From: Gemmatimonadota bacterium
GTDB lineage: Bacteria > JAAXHH01
Length of the DNA: 64,000 nt
NCBI GenBank assembly: GCA_009841265.1
Contig: VXMB01000009.1
Location: 1-64,000, forward strand
Direction of reading: 5' to 3'
A program made the translations under genes and the position numbers. The notes beneath the pieces were generated by a model. It did no database searches. It saw only the letters and a program-made list of their open reading frames with translations, and was not told the origin of the DNA. Positions 1 to 9,116 of this stretch are shown here, one piece after another. Every line of letters begins with the position of its first letter. Position 1 is the first letter of the stretch.

Positions 1-125
1 TAAGCGGCCTCAACGAAGCGGGCACGACCATCATCATGGTGACCCACGACCAGACACTGGCCGACCACGCCCACCGGATCATCCGCCTCTTCGACGGGCG
101 GATCGTGCAGGAAGCAGCGGCGTAG
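1..125 (+). CDS. ABC transporter ATP-binding protein, C-terminal fragment
   Basis: Reading from base 3, 40 residues end at a TAG at 123-125. They contain the H-loop segment TIIMVTHDQ followed by RIIRLFDGRIV, the usual tail of a LolD/MacB-type ABC ATPase, where the loop histidine contacts ATP gamma-phosphate. The gene runs off the left edge, so Walker A, signature and Walker B are not visible. It converges on the next gene with only 39 bases between. The tail resembles lipoprotein-release or macrolide-efflux type ATPases more than oligopeptide importers, so it is probably not the ATPase of the solute-binding proteins beside it; that is inference. Confidence 0.8.
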   Translation, partial: SGLNEAGTTIIMVTHDQTLADHAHRIIRLFDGRIVQEAAA

Positions 126-164
126 GCGGAGGCACTGGATCCGTTCCTGGGCCTCGGCTAGGAT

Positions 165-1958
165 CTACCGGGTGGTCAGCCAGTCCCAGAAGCCGGCGGG
201 TTCCTTTTTCGGGGCCGCATCCTGGACGTCTTCCGAAATATACAGGGTCGGCATCAGGTTCAGCATCTGGTTGCCCCGCCATGCCCTGTACCCCCACTTG
301 TTGGTCTCCAGCGCTGCGCCGCGTACGTAGGGCCGCCACATTTCATTGATCAGGGTGTGCCAGAGGAACACGCCGCCCACGTCGCGGACCAGGATTTCCT
401 CCGCTTCCTGGTATAACGCGTTGCGCCGGTCCGGATTTCCCACCAGCACATTCGCCCGAAGCACCAGATCTTCGAACTGCTCGTTGTACCAGGGATGCCT
501 GCCGTTAGACAGCCACAGCGTGAGCAGGTTGCTGGCATCTACGTAGTCATAGCGGTAAGGGATAAGCGCCAGGGTGAGTTCCTTGGCGTTCATCGTTTCC
601 GTAAACACCTTCCTTTCCACGTTCCGCACCCCGACCTCGATATTCAGATTCTGCCTCAGCATGGCCTGGACCGCCTCGGCGGCCGTGCTGTTCACGATGG
701 TTTCTCCCCGCAGCCAAATACTCACGGCCGGGAATCCCTTGCCATCGGGATAACCCGCCTGCGCCAGGAGGTTACGCGCCATTTCCGGATCGTAGGCCTG
801 GATGGCGGCCAGCGCTTCGGAGTTGGCCGCGGGAAACCCCGGCGGCGACATGGCGGCGGCCGGCAACGCGATGTCCCGCAGGGCCGAACTCATGAGCGAA
901 GCCTGGTCGACGGCGTGGCTGAAGGCCCGGCGCACCCGCCGGTCGTTGAAGGGCGGGTTGTAGGTATCCATCAGCAGATAGTAGGTCTGGAAATCCACGT
1001 AGGTGTTCAGGTGGTCTTCCAACGCGGGATTGGATTTGACGCGGTTTATTTCGGCCTGGTTGCTCAGCACGATGTAGTCGACTTCGCCGGCTTCGTAGGC
1101 GGCGAGGTAGGGCGGTTGGGCGGCGGCGTTGAAGAGTTGCGCCGTGATGCGTTCCAGGAAGGGCTTGTTGGGACCCCGGTACGTGGGACTCGGCTCGAGG
1201 ACGATGCGGTCGTTGATCGTCCATTCCTTGAGCCGGAAGGGACCGCTGCCCATGTGAGTCTCGGCCCGGGTCGACCAGGCCGGGCCGTATTTCTCGAACA
1301 GATGGGTGGGGGTCACCCAGCTGTAATTCAAAAGCTCCGGCGCGTAGGGCGTCGGCTGGGTCGTGGTGAAGGCGATGGTGTGCTCGTCCAGCGCTTCGAC
1401 GCCCAGCGAGTCCAGCGGCATGCGGCCGGCCACGACTTCTCCCCAGTTTTTGATGGGACGGTAGTACCATTCGAAATCGAACCCGGTCTTCGGATCGGCC
1501 CAGCGATGGAACGAAGACTCGTAGTCGTAGGCCGTCACGGGACGCCCGTCGCCGAAAATAAGGTCCTGCTGCAGATGGAAAATCCAAGTGAAGCCGTCTT
1601 CGGTCACTTCCCAGTGCGTGGCCGCGGCGGGGAGCAGGTTGAAGTCCCGGTCGACCCGGGTCAGCGGCTCGTTCGTAATGGCGAAACCGAAGACCTTCTG
1701 GTAAGAGGAAACGGCCCGGTCCATGAACCGGTTGTTCAATTCGAAGGTGCGCAGGTGCTGATGCTCAGGCGGCGCGGCGTCCGGGGGAAGCGTGACGCCC
1801 ACGGAGTTTACTTGAGCCGGCTCATCCTGGCCGGATGGGTCGGCGACGGCGGACCCCAACAGCGTGTAATACAGGAGTGCCGCCAAGCCTGTCAATACAA
1901 CCGCGGAGGCGAGGATACCCCGAATACCCCATGTTCTCATGTGTGATGGCATACCCAT
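165..1958 (-). CDS. ABC transporter substrate-binding protein, family 5 (peptide/nickel type)
   Basis: About 597 residues. An N-terminal hydrophobic segment (ILASAVVLTGLAALLYYTLL) serves as signal or anchor, then a complete SBP_bac_5 fold: FELNNRFMDRA, EPLTRVDRDFNLLPAAATHW, the family signature region WIFHLQQDLIFGDGRPVTAYD, and a C-terminal lobe ending AWRGNQMLNLMPTLYI. The family captures oligopeptides or similar solutes in the periplasm for an ABC importer. No permease genes are present in the window. The ATG at 1958 is preferred over an upstream TTG at 1994; 1940 is also possible, and no clear Shine-Dalgarno settles it. It lies directly downstream of a close paralogue sharing the leader-proximal block VNSVGVTLPPDAAPP, so the pair is a tandem duplication. 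Confidence 0.88.
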   Translation of the reverse strand: MGMPSHMRTWGIRGILASAVVLTGLAALLYYTLLGSAVADPSGQDEPAQVNSVGVTLPPDAAPPEHQHLRTFELNNRFMDRAVSSYQKVFGFAITNEPLTRVDRDFNLLPAAATHWEVTEDGFTWIFHLQQDLIFGDGRPVTAYDYESSFHRWADPKTGFDFEWYYRPIKNWGEVVAGRMPLDSLGVEALDEHTIAFTTTQPTPYAPELLNYSWVTPTHLFEKYGPAWSTRAETHMGSGPFRLKEWTINDRIVLEPSPTYRGPNKPFLERITAQLFNAAAQPPYLAAYEAGEVDYIVLSNQAEINRVKSNPALEDHLNTYVDFQTYYLLMDTYNPPFNDRRVRRAFSHAVDQASLMSSALRDIALPAAAMSPPGFPAANSEALAAIQAYDPEMARNLLAQAGYPDGKGFPAVSIWLRGETIVNSTAAEAVQAMLRQNLNIEVGVRNVERKVFTETMNAKELTLALIPYRYDYVDASNLLTLWLSNGRHPWYNEQFEDLVLRANVLVGNPDRRNALYQEAEEILVRDVGGVFLWHTLINEMWRPYVRGAALETNKWGYRAWRGNQMLNLMPTLYISEDVQDAAPKKEPAGFWDWLTTR

Positions 1959-2001
1959 AAAGCGGACCGATCTGATGATTGAAGCGGTGAGCAAGGTCCC
2001 G

Positions 2002-3795
2002 TCAACGCTCGGTCAGCCCACTCCGGGGTCCGGCCTGCCTGCGTGACGTCGTTTCCCGGGATACATCCTCAGTAATATAAATCGTCGTCATCAGGTTCAG
2101 CATCTGGTTTCCCCGCCAGGCCCTGTATCCCGATTCGTTCGGTTCCAGGGCTTCGCCGCGGACATAGGGTCGCCACATCTCGTTGACCAGGTCGTGCCAT
2201 AGGAACACGCCGCCCACGTCGCGGACCAGGATCTCTTCCGCGTCATGGTAGAGTTGCGCACGGCGGCCGGGATCGCCCACCAGGTGGTTGGCCCGTTCGA
2301 CGAGTACCTCGAACCGGTCGTTGCGCCACGGATGACGGCCCCGGGACAACCACAGGTTGAGCAGGTTGCTGGGGTCGAGGTAGTCCCATCCGTAGGCGAT
2401 CATGGAAAAGGGGATCTCCTTGGCGTTCATGGCTTCTGTGTAGACCTTCCGTTCCACGTTCAGCACCTCGACCTCGATATTCAGGTTTTGCTTCAGCATG
2501 GCCTGGATGGCCTCGGCGGCCACTTTTCTGAGATAGGCTTCGCCGCGCAGCCACATGGCCATCTCCGGGAATCCCCTGCCATCGGGATATCCCGCTTCCG
2601 CGAGCAGTTTGCGGGCCCTTTCGGGATCGTACCGTTGGATATGGGCGAGTGAATCGGGACGTGCGGCGGGAAATCCTGCCGGCATCATCGATACGGCGGG
2701 CACCGCGATGTCCTTCAGGGCGGATTTCATGATGGCCGGCTGGTCGATGGCGTGGCTGATAGCCTGGCGGACGCGCAGGTCGTGGAAGGGAGGTCCGCGG
2801 GTATCCATGAAAAGATAGTACGTGGTGAAATTCGTATAGGTATTGAGATGGTTTCGCAGTACTGGGTCGGACCGGACCCGGTTGATCTCGGCCGGGTTGT
2901 TCAGCAGGACGTAATCGACCTCGCCCGCCTCGTAGGAGGCGAGAAACGGCGGCTGGGCCGCGGCATTGTACAACCGGGCAATGATCCGCTCCAGGTAGGG
3001 TGTGCTGGGTCCGGGGTAGACGGGATTCGGTTCGAGGACGATGCGGTCATTGATCGTCCACTCCTTGAGCCGGTAGGGGCCGTACCCGATGTGGGTTTCG
3101 GGTTTTGTGGACCAGGCGGCCCCGTATTTCTCGAACTGGTGGGTGGGTGTCACCCAGCTGTAGTTGAGCAAATGAGGCGCGAAAGGCGCGGGCCGGGTGG
3201 TCGTAAAGGCGATGGTGTGCGGGCCCAGCGCCTCGACGCCCAGCGAGTCCAGCGGCATCTTCCGCGCGACGACCGCGCCCCAGTTCTTGATGGGCCGGTA
3301 GTACCATTCGAAATCGAAGCCGATGTCCGGGTCCGCCCATCGCCGGAACGTGTCCGCGTAATCGTAGGCGGTTACGGGCTTGCCGTCGCCGAACACCATG
3401 TCCTTCCTGAGGTGGAAAACCCAGGTGCGGCCGTCCTCGGTCACCTCCCAGCGGGTGGCGGCGGCGGGCACCAGGTTGAAATCGCGGTCGACCCGGCTGA
3501 GCGGTTCGTTCGTCAGGGCAAATCCGAAGGACTTCTGGTAGGAGGACGTGGCCCGGTCCATGTACCGGTTGTTCAGCTCGAAGGTCCGCAGGACCTGCAG
3601 GGAGGGCGGTGCGGCGTCCGGAGGGAGCGTCACGCCGACGGAATTGACCTGGCCGGGCTGGCCGGGCTGACTGGGCGGACCAGGTTGGCCGGAGGAACCA
3701 GGCGGCCCTGACGGCCCGGACAGTGCGTCCGACGCGAGGGCAACGGCAATCATCAGCAAAGAAGCAGGGAGCAACAGGCAGATCTTCGATCGCAT
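2002..3795 (-). CDS. ABC transporter substrate-binding protein, family 5, tandem paralogue with collagen-like spacer
   Basis: 597 residues, largely colinear with its downstream neighbour (shared blocks include FDFEWYYRPIKNW, RMPLDSLGVEAL or its KMPLDSLGVEAL variant, and YRAWRGNQMLNLM). The leader is MRSKICLLLPASLLMIAVALA. Between leader and domain sits a Gly-X-Y-like stretch of about eight triplets rich in GPP, GQP and GSS, absent from the paralogue. The ATG at 3795 has a GGGG-type ribosome site 6 bases upstream; the longer frame begins with a TTG overlapping the previous stop and is less likely. An 11-base gap to the M23 peptidase gene suggests co-transcription. Probably a peptide or solute receptor with specificity diverged from the first copy. 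Confidence 0.88.
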   Translation of the reverse strand: MRSKICLLLPASLLMIAVALASDALSGPSGPPGSSGQPGPPSQPGQPGQVNSVGVTLPPDAAPPSLQVLRTFELNNRYMDRATSSYQKSFGFALTNEPLSRVDRDFNLVPAAATRWEVTEDGRTWVFHLRKDMVFGDGKPVTAYDYADTFRRWADPDIGFDFEWYYRPIKNWGAVVARKMPLDSLGVEALGPHTIAFTTTRPAPFAPHLLNYSWVTPTHQFEKYGAAWSTKPETHIGYGPYRLKEWTINDRIVLEPNPVYPGPSTPYLERIIARLYNAAAQPPFLASYEAGEVDYVLLNNPAEINRVRSDPVLRNHLNTYTNFTTYYLFMDTRGPPFHDLRVRQAISHAIDQPAIMKSALKDIAVPAVSMMPAGFPAARPDSLAHIQRYDPERARKLLAEAGYPDGRGFPEMAMWLRGEAYLRKVAAEAIQAMLKQNLNIEVEVLNVERKVYTEAMNAKEIPFSMIAYGWDYLDPSNLLNLWLSRGRHPWRNDRFEVLVERANHLVGDPGRRAQLYHDAEEILVRDVGGVFLWHDLVNEMWRPYVRGEALEPNESGYRAWRGNQMLNLMTTIYITEDVSRETTSRRQAGPRSGLTER

Positions 3796-3806
3796 GACTA
3801 CCCCGT

Positions 3807-4817
3807 TCAACCGTCATTCGGATTGCGCACTTCGACGGGTTTCTGGTACAGCAAGGCGAGGATCTCGGTAAACTGGAGCGGACTGACCCCCACGCCGTCT
3901 ACGCTCACCGTCCAGTGCAGGTGCGCGGCGGTCACCCGGCCCGTGGCCCCCGACAGCCCCAGCAACTGTCCCCGTGACACCTCGTCCCCCGTTTTCACGT
4001 ACAGCCGGCTCATGTGCGAATACCCGGTGTGGATGCCCATGCCGTGTTCGATGAGGACATGGTTGCCCGAATAGAACAGGTCCTGCGCCAGCTTGACCAC
4101 GCCGGACTGGGCGGCGTACAGGGGCGTTCCTTCGTAGGCACGCAGGTCGAGTCCGCCGTGGTAGCTTCGAAGCAGACCGTTGAACACCCTTCGAGTCCCA
4201 TACGGGCTGGTGATGGTCTTCTTCTCCACGGGGTAACGGAACGTGTCTTCCATCATCACCGTATCCCGTACCGCCTCGTACGCCGCGGCGATGATCTTCT
4301 GTTCACGTGCGATACGCCGGAAGTCCGTGACCGAGGGCGTGACCCGGCTCTGCGGTACGCCGCGGATCTGCTCCGACCGGTACGGGCCGGCAACTATGGT
4401 GAACGGGAGTTCCCGATCGAAGATCCGATCGCTTTCGGTCCACTCCACGTGAACGGTATCCGATCCCGGCGCCGCACGATAGGGAATGCCGATCAGCGCG
4501 AACAAAACACCTTCGGGCCCGGTCGGATGAGGGTACAGGCGATGGATCCGGGCACCCGTCGAAACGGTCAGGTCAGCCACGCGATCGGCCGGACCAGGGA
4601 GATCGACCCGCTCAATCGGAAGATCAGCCGCACGACCGGCTTCCTCGCCGGGACCGTACGGGATGCACTGCAGTAATAGGGTATGGCCGTTCGCCACCCG
4701 CTCATCGGAAAGGTGGAGCGAGAAAGCCCGCTCTCCCAGATAGGCCCGTGGCGCGTGGAAGAAGGTCTCGCCACCCAGGCAGACGGCGGTCAGCGCCAGG
4801 GCAAGAACAAGATTCAT
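3807..4817 (-). CDS. M23 family metallopeptidase (LytM-like, secreted)
   Basis: 336 residues from an ATG giving the signal peptide MNLVLALALTAVCLGG; a longer frame to 4904 would bury this leader. The C-terminal third is an M23 domain with all zinc and catalytic motifs: YHGGLDLRA (HxxxD), HTGYSHMSRL and HLHW (HxH). It is followed by residues typical of the fold (VSVDGVGVSPLQF). Family members cleave peptidoglycan cross-links, or act as regulators when the site is degenerate; here the site is intact, so hydrolysis of murein in the periplasm is likely. The N-terminal half is a beta-rich domain of unknown specificity. It probably leads an operon with the two solute-binding proteins. Confidence 0.88.
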   Translation of the reverse strand: MNLVLALALTAVCLGGETFFHAPRAYLGERAFSLHLSDERVANGHTLLLQCIPYGPGEEAGRAADLPIERVDLPGPADRVADLTVSTGARIHRLYPHPTGPEGVLFALIGIPYRAAPGSDTVHVEWTESDRIFDRELPFTIVAGPYRSEQIRGVPQSRVTPSVTDFRRIAREQKIIAAAYEAVRDTVMMEDTFRYPVEKKTITSPYGTRRVFNGLLRSYHGGLDLRAYEGTPLYAAQSGVVKLAQDLFYSGNHVLIEHGMGIHTGYSHMSRLYVKTGDEVSRGQLLGLSGATGRVTAAHLHWTVSVDGVGVSPLQFTEILALLYQKPVEVRNPNDG

Positions 4818-4998
4818 GGGACCGGGCGGGAATCCGGGTCGATCCAGGTCGATCCGGGTGTACACAGGGACCGGTCTCGACGGCATCCCCGATCTGGACG
4901 ACACGACCGATCCGGGCTATACCTAATCATTATAACCATTGCACCACTCCCAAAACAGTTTTTTGAACCGAACGCTGGGCTTCGGCAGGCAACCCTCG

Positions 4999-7900
4999 CT
5001 ACCGGGGGTTCAAATCCGGGATGCCGCGGCTGACCTGCACTTCGAAATCTCCATCCGGCGGCACGCGCCGGGCGAACGCGGGAGAGCCGCCCTGGTCGGG
5101 CCAGTCCCGGAGGATGCCCCGGACCGCGCCGGTCGCCCGGTCCAACATGATCGCGGCGGACGGCCCTCCGCTGCGATCCATCGTCGTCACCCCTTCCGGG
5201 CCGGATAACGCGATCCGATGTAAACGATCGAGCCAGTCTGTCCGGACGGGAAGCACGAAGGCGAAAACGCGCCCGGCCCCGTCCGCGACGTCCACCGCGC
5301 CGAAGGACAGCGCGAAAAGCGTGTTCTCCGTTTCGTCTTCACCGGTGAGGCGATAAGGACCGCCGGTCTCCGGCAGGACGGGCGGGGCGTCGACCGCGAA
5401 AGCAGGATGGAGGACGATTTCACCCAGGTCGTTCACTTCGCCCCATAGCAGCAGGTTGGTCGCGGAAGCGGCGCGCGCAGCAGGAACGGGCGTTTCCAGG
5501 GACCGCCGATAGATCAGCGCCTTGACGAAGTGGAAGTCGCTGATCCATCCGGGAGGGCAGTAACTCATCAGGTCGTGTTTCCGCGGCGACACCAGCGATC
5601 CCGACAGGAGATCGTAGCCCCATGCGCCGGTAGTCCCGTCGGCGTAGGGGTAGTCGGGGTCCACACCGGCCGGGCCACCGCACGGCGCGTGCCTCAGGTT
5701 CATGTTATGTCCGAGTTCATGGGCTATGATCTGTCCGTTCAGTGCCGACACGCCGATGCTTCCGGGGATGACGGCGACGCCCACGCGTTCGCTGGCAGGG
5801 AGGATGCCCATATAGTGTCCCCGTGCGCCGTCCAGGATGCGAACCACAAAAACCTCGATCAGGATCGATATGGTGTTCTTCGCCTCCGAGGCCACCGAAG
5901 TCCACACGGGTTCGCGCACGTTCAGATGGAGATCGCCTACCGGCAACGTTTCCCGGGTAAGCCTGAACAGTTCGTCATGGGGCGACAGGCCCGCGGCGTA
6001 GTCCGCGAGCGCCCAATCCGGATTCTGCGTCCACAGAAACGGGACCAGGGTAAGATCCAGGGGCGGTATCTCCGTCACCTCCTGGGCCAGCCGTCCGGCA
6101 GGCGGCAGGCGGCGATCGACGTCCGAAGCGGAATCCGGTATGCTGCCGGGATCGATTTCTATCACCATTTCCAGGCCCGGCCGAACGACATAGGCCGGAA
6201 TATGGGCGTTAGATGACGCCGCGAGGTCTCCCTCCTCAGGACGGTCCGGCAGGCTGTAGTCTCCGCCCGGCATCTCGGCCGTGTACACCGGAAGATTGTT
6301 CTGGTAGAAAGTAGCGCGTACCGGAGGCCGTTTGGCGTCGGCCATGCCGCCGTTCGTTACGAAGACGCGGAGGAGCGCGGGCTTGCCGGCAACCAGCGGC
6401 ACCGGGTTCTCGAGGGACTGCACCGCTTGCGTGAGATATGCGGACGCAACGCGCGCGACAGTGCCTCCACAGGTGGAAACGCGCCTTTCATCGATGTTTT
6501 GCAGCCATGTCTGGGTCTCGACGTCTCGGGTTGCGCAAATTCGCGTGCCGGCCAGCAGCAGGGAGGCCAGGTCGAGGTTGAGCAACGCGCGCGGCAACGG
6601 CCCTAGCATTGCGCCGTTGTGGGAAAGACTCAGCGTCTTGAGGTTTCCGAGTGCTCCCAGTTCGGGTGGGACCAGTCCATTCAGCCGATTTGACGCCAGA
6701 CTTAGCGTGACGAGATTTGCCAGTCGTCCCAGTTCGGGTGGAACGGGGCCCGTCAGCCCGTTGGCGGAGAGGTTCAGTTCCTCGAGGTTTGCCAGGCTTC
6801 CGAGTCCGGGCGGAACGGGGCCCGTCAACCCATTGGTGGAAAGATCCAGTTCCTCGAGGTCTGCCAGCTGTCCCAGTTCCGGCGGAACGGGGCCCGTCAG
6901 CCCGTTTCTACCGAGCTCGAGCGCGACGAGGTTTCGGAGTCGCCCCAGTTCGGGTGGAACGGATCCCGTCAGCCCATTGACGGCGAGATTGAGGACGGTG
7001 AGTGATTCCAGTCGTCCCAATTCCGGGGGAACAGAGCCCGTAAACTCGTTGGAGGAGAGCTCCAGTCGCCCGAGGCTGCGGAGGTTTCCCAGTTCCGGTG
7101 GGAGGGGACCGTGTAACCGGTTGAGCCTGAGGTCGAGGAAGGAGAGTCGGTCGAGTCGTCCCAGTTCGGGTGGAAGGGCCCCGGTCAACCCGTTGGCGGA
7201 GAGATCGAGGACGGAGAGGTCTGCCAGTCGTCCCAGTTCGGGCGGAATGTGTCCCGTCAGCAGGTTCAGTGAGAGTTCCATCGAGGTGAGCCGGTCGAGG
7301 CGAGCGAGTTCAGGCGGAATGGCCCCCGTCAGGCCGTTGCCGTAAAGACGCAACACTTCCAGCCGGTCCATGAGCGCCAGTTCCGAAGGCAGCCGCCCCT
7401 TCAGGTTATTGTACTGCAGGTCGATGGAGGTCACACGCCCTTCGTCGTCGGTCTCGACGCCGTGCCAATCCCGCAGCGGCGCTTCGCTGAGCCAGTTGGC
7501 GGCCTCCTTCCAGTAGGCGCCGCCCGTTTCGCCGTACAGCGTGGTCAACGCCACCCGGTCGGGGCCGACGGCCGCGGGACAGTTGTCGACCCGTATGTCC
7601 CCGACGGTGGACAGCCAGGCCTGATAAGCGGGTTCGGGCGGCGCGCAAAGTCCCGTTCCGCCCAACTTGAGGACCGTCAAGCCGAGACCAACCAGCGACG
7701 CAGGCAGCGGTCCCGACAGGCTGGAGTTGTTGGACAGGTCCAATATGCTCAAGGACCGGAGATCACTCAGCCGGGACGGCAGCGTTCCCTCAAGGTTGTT
7801 GTCTGCCAGGTCCAGGCTCGTTACCTGGCCCTGATCATTGATCGTGACGCCGTGCCAGGCGCTCAGGGGCGCGGCGGTGAGCCAATTTTGCCGTCCGGTC

Positions 7901-9087
7901 CAGTTCCCCCCGTCCGCCGCGTTGTACAACGCGATCAGCGCGCTCCGCTCCATGTCCTCGCAATTGTCCACCTCAACGTTGTCAATCGCGCGAAGCCAGG
8001 CCTGGAAAACCGCGTCCAACGGTGCGCACAGCGGAGTCCTCGCTAGCCCCAGGGATTCGAGGTGGTCGAGATTGGTCATGGCCCGGGGCAACGGTCCTGG
8101 CGAGAAGTTGTTACCGTTGGCGCCGAGTATCCTGAGCCTGACGAGTCGTCCGATTTCAGGGGGTATGCTTCCCGTCAACCGGTTGTAGGAAACCTCCAGC
8201 TCCTCCAGCCGGGCGAGTCGACCGATTCCGGGAGGTATGCTTCCGGTCAACCGATTGCCCAGGAGTGAAAGAGATCGGAGCCTTTCCAGCCGGAACAGAT
8301 CCGCGGGAATCGCGCCCTCCAGGCCGTTCCGGTCGAGCAACAGTTCGGTCACCCTTCCTTCGGCGTCGGTCGTCACTCCGTGCCACTCGGAAAGGGGCGC
8401 GTCGCTCGACCAGTTCGTGGCGAGCGTCCATCCCGGTCCGCCGGTGCCGTCGAACAGCGCCACCAGGGCGGCGCGGTCCAGCGCGTCCGGTCCAAATCCC
8501 GAGACCGTGACTTCCACGCTCGCCGATATTTCCCCGGAAGACACGGTGATCCGGGCGTTTCCGTTCGACCGTGCTTCGAGGTCACCCAGGGCGTTCACCG
8601 AGACGACGAAGGGATCGCTGCTGGTCCAGAAGAGCCGCGCGTCCGGCACCGGGTTGCCGTTCCTGTCTTTGGCCACGGCGTCCAACCGCAGCGCCACGTC
8701 CGTCTTCGTCAGCGTCACGCTGGCGGGCATGACCTCGATGCGAGCGACGGCCTGCGATACCGTGACGGTGGCGTTTGCATGGAATGGCCCCGAAACGGCC
8801 GTGACAACCGCGGAACCGTTCTTCCGGGCCGTGACCAGGCCCTCGTCTGTCACGCTGGCCACTTCGATGTTTCCGCTGGTCCACGTCACGGCAGCGTCCG
8901 CGATCACCCGATCGTTCCCGTCCCGGACCGACGCGGTGAGTTGCACGGTCGCGCCAATGGCGTCCAGCTCGGCCTCGGCAGGCGATATCGTGATGCTGGC
9001 TGCCCGCGGCGGTCCCGTGGGGCTTTCCCGGCTGCACGACGGAAGGACGATGATTGAGAGGAAGACAGGAACGAGAAGGAATCTCAT
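4999..9087 (-). CDS. Giant lipoprotein: two Ig-like (Big2) domains, three leucine-rich-repeat blocks, metzincin protease
   Basis: 1362 residues. The ATG at 9087 gives the lipoprotein leader MRFLLVPVFLSIIVLPSC, acylated at Cys18; the longer frame to 9312 would overlap the upstream PhyH gene and hide the lipobox. Domains: two Big2-type Ig folds (about 29-190), then three leucine-rich blocks (about 195-840), each opening with a cap resembling ALVALFDGTGG..W...NW, then WHGV, and repeats of about 24 residues of the LTGSIPPELGRL type. The C-terminal part holds HELGHNMNLRH (1123-1133), a metzincin-type HExxHxxxxxH zinc site, and a Met-turn DLMSY near 1174. This is probably a surface-anchored protease with a repeat-based recognition stalk. 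The substrate is unknown; the domain calls rest on motifs read by eye. Confidence 0.85.
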   Translation of the reverse strand: MRFLLVPVFLSIIVLPSCSRESPTGPPRAASITISPAEAELDAIGATVQLTASVRDGNDRVIADAAVTWTSGNIEVASVTDEGLVTARKNGSAVVTAVSGPFHANATVTVSQAVARIEVMPASVTLTKTDVALRLDAVAKDRNGNPVPDARLFWTSSDPFVVSVNALGDLEARSNGNARITVSSGEISASVEVTVSGFGPDALDRAALVALFDGTGGPGWTLATNWSSDAPLSEWHGVTTDAEGRVTELLLDRNGLEGAIPADLFRLERLRSLSLLGNRLTGSIPPGIGRLARLEELEVSYNRLTGSIPPEIGRLVRLRILGANGNNFSPGPLPRAMTNLDHLESLGLARTPLCAPLDAVFQAWLRAIDNVEVDNCEDMERSALIALYNAADGGNWTGRQNWLTAAPLSAWHGVTINDQGQVTSLDLADNNLEGTLPSRLSDLRSLSILDLSNNSSLSGPLPASLVGLGLTVLKLGGTGLCAPPEPAYQAWLSTVGDIRVDNCPAAVGPDRVALTTLYGETGGAYWKEAANWLSEAPLRDWHGVETDDEGRVTSIDLQYNNLKGRLPSELALMDRLEVLRLYGNGLTGAIPPELARLDRLTSMELSLNLLTGHIPPELGRLADLSVLDLSANGLTGALPPELGRLDRLSFLDLRLNRLHGPLPPELGNLRSLGRLELSSNEFTGSVPPELGRLESLTVLNLAVNGLTGSVPPELGRLRNLVALELGRNGLTGPVPPELGQLADLEELDLSTNGLTGPVPPGLGSLANLEELNLSANGLTGPVPPELGRLANLVTLSLASNRLNGLVPPELGALGNLKTLSLSHNGAMLGPLPRALLNLDLASLLLAGTRICATRDVETQTWLQNIDERRVSTCGGTVARVASAYLTQAVQSLENPVPLVAGKPALLRVFVTNGGMADAKRPPVRATFYQNNLPVYTAEMPGGDYSLPDRPEEGDLAASSNAHIPAYVVRPGLEMVIEIDPGSIPDSASDVDRRLPPAGRLAQEVTEIPPLDLTLVPFLWTQNPDWALADYAAGLSPHDELFRLTRETLPVGDLHLNVREPVWTSVASEAKNTISILIEVFVVRILDGARGHYMGILPASERVGVAVIPGSIGVSALNGQIIAHELGHNMNLRHAPCGGPAGVDPDYPYADGTTGAWGYDLLSGSLVSPRKHDLMSYCPPGWISDFHFVKALIYRRSLETPVPAARAASATNLLLWGEVNDLGEIVLHPAFAVDAPPVLPETGGPYRLTGEDETENTLFALSFGAVDVADGAGRVFAFVLPVRTDWLDRLHRIALSGPEGVTTMDRSGGPSAAIMLDRATGAVRGILRDWPDQGGSPAFARRVPPDGDFEVQVSRGIPDLNPR
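6590..8330 (-). repeat. Leucine-rich-repeat coding region with about 72-base DNA period
   Basis: Within the giant lipoprotein gene the DNA shows a reiterated block (on the plus strand, variants of cccagttcgggtggaac) about every 72 bases, matching 24-residue repeats. It is densest at 6650-7330. The near-identity between units makes copy-number change by recombination plausible. Confidence 0.75.
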
Positions 9088-9116
9088 GGCCCGATTCCGT
9101 TGCGATACGCGTCGGC

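Noticed and set aside
126..164. Possible hairpin gaggc...gcctc between the ABC ATPase and the first solute-binding protein
   Set aside because: The stem is short with no following T-tract in either direction, so it was not called a terminator.
495..1946. Long open frame antisense to the first solute-binding protein (483 codons), and similar ones at 2752-3711, 23368-25053, 32521-34218 and 54237-55850
   Set aside because: High GC at third codon positions depletes stops on the opposite strand. These frames show no domain motifs and lie wholly opposite well-supported genes.
5000..5024. tRNA-like T-arm (gggggttcaaatccggg) near the end of the protease lipoprotein
   Set aside because: It encodes the last residues of that protein, and no anticodon arm, D-arm or acceptor stem accompanies it.
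6590..7345. Regularly spaced repeats that could suggest a CRISPR array
   Set aside because: The 72-base period is in frame and encodes leucine-rich repeats; spacers are not unique and no cas gene is nearby.
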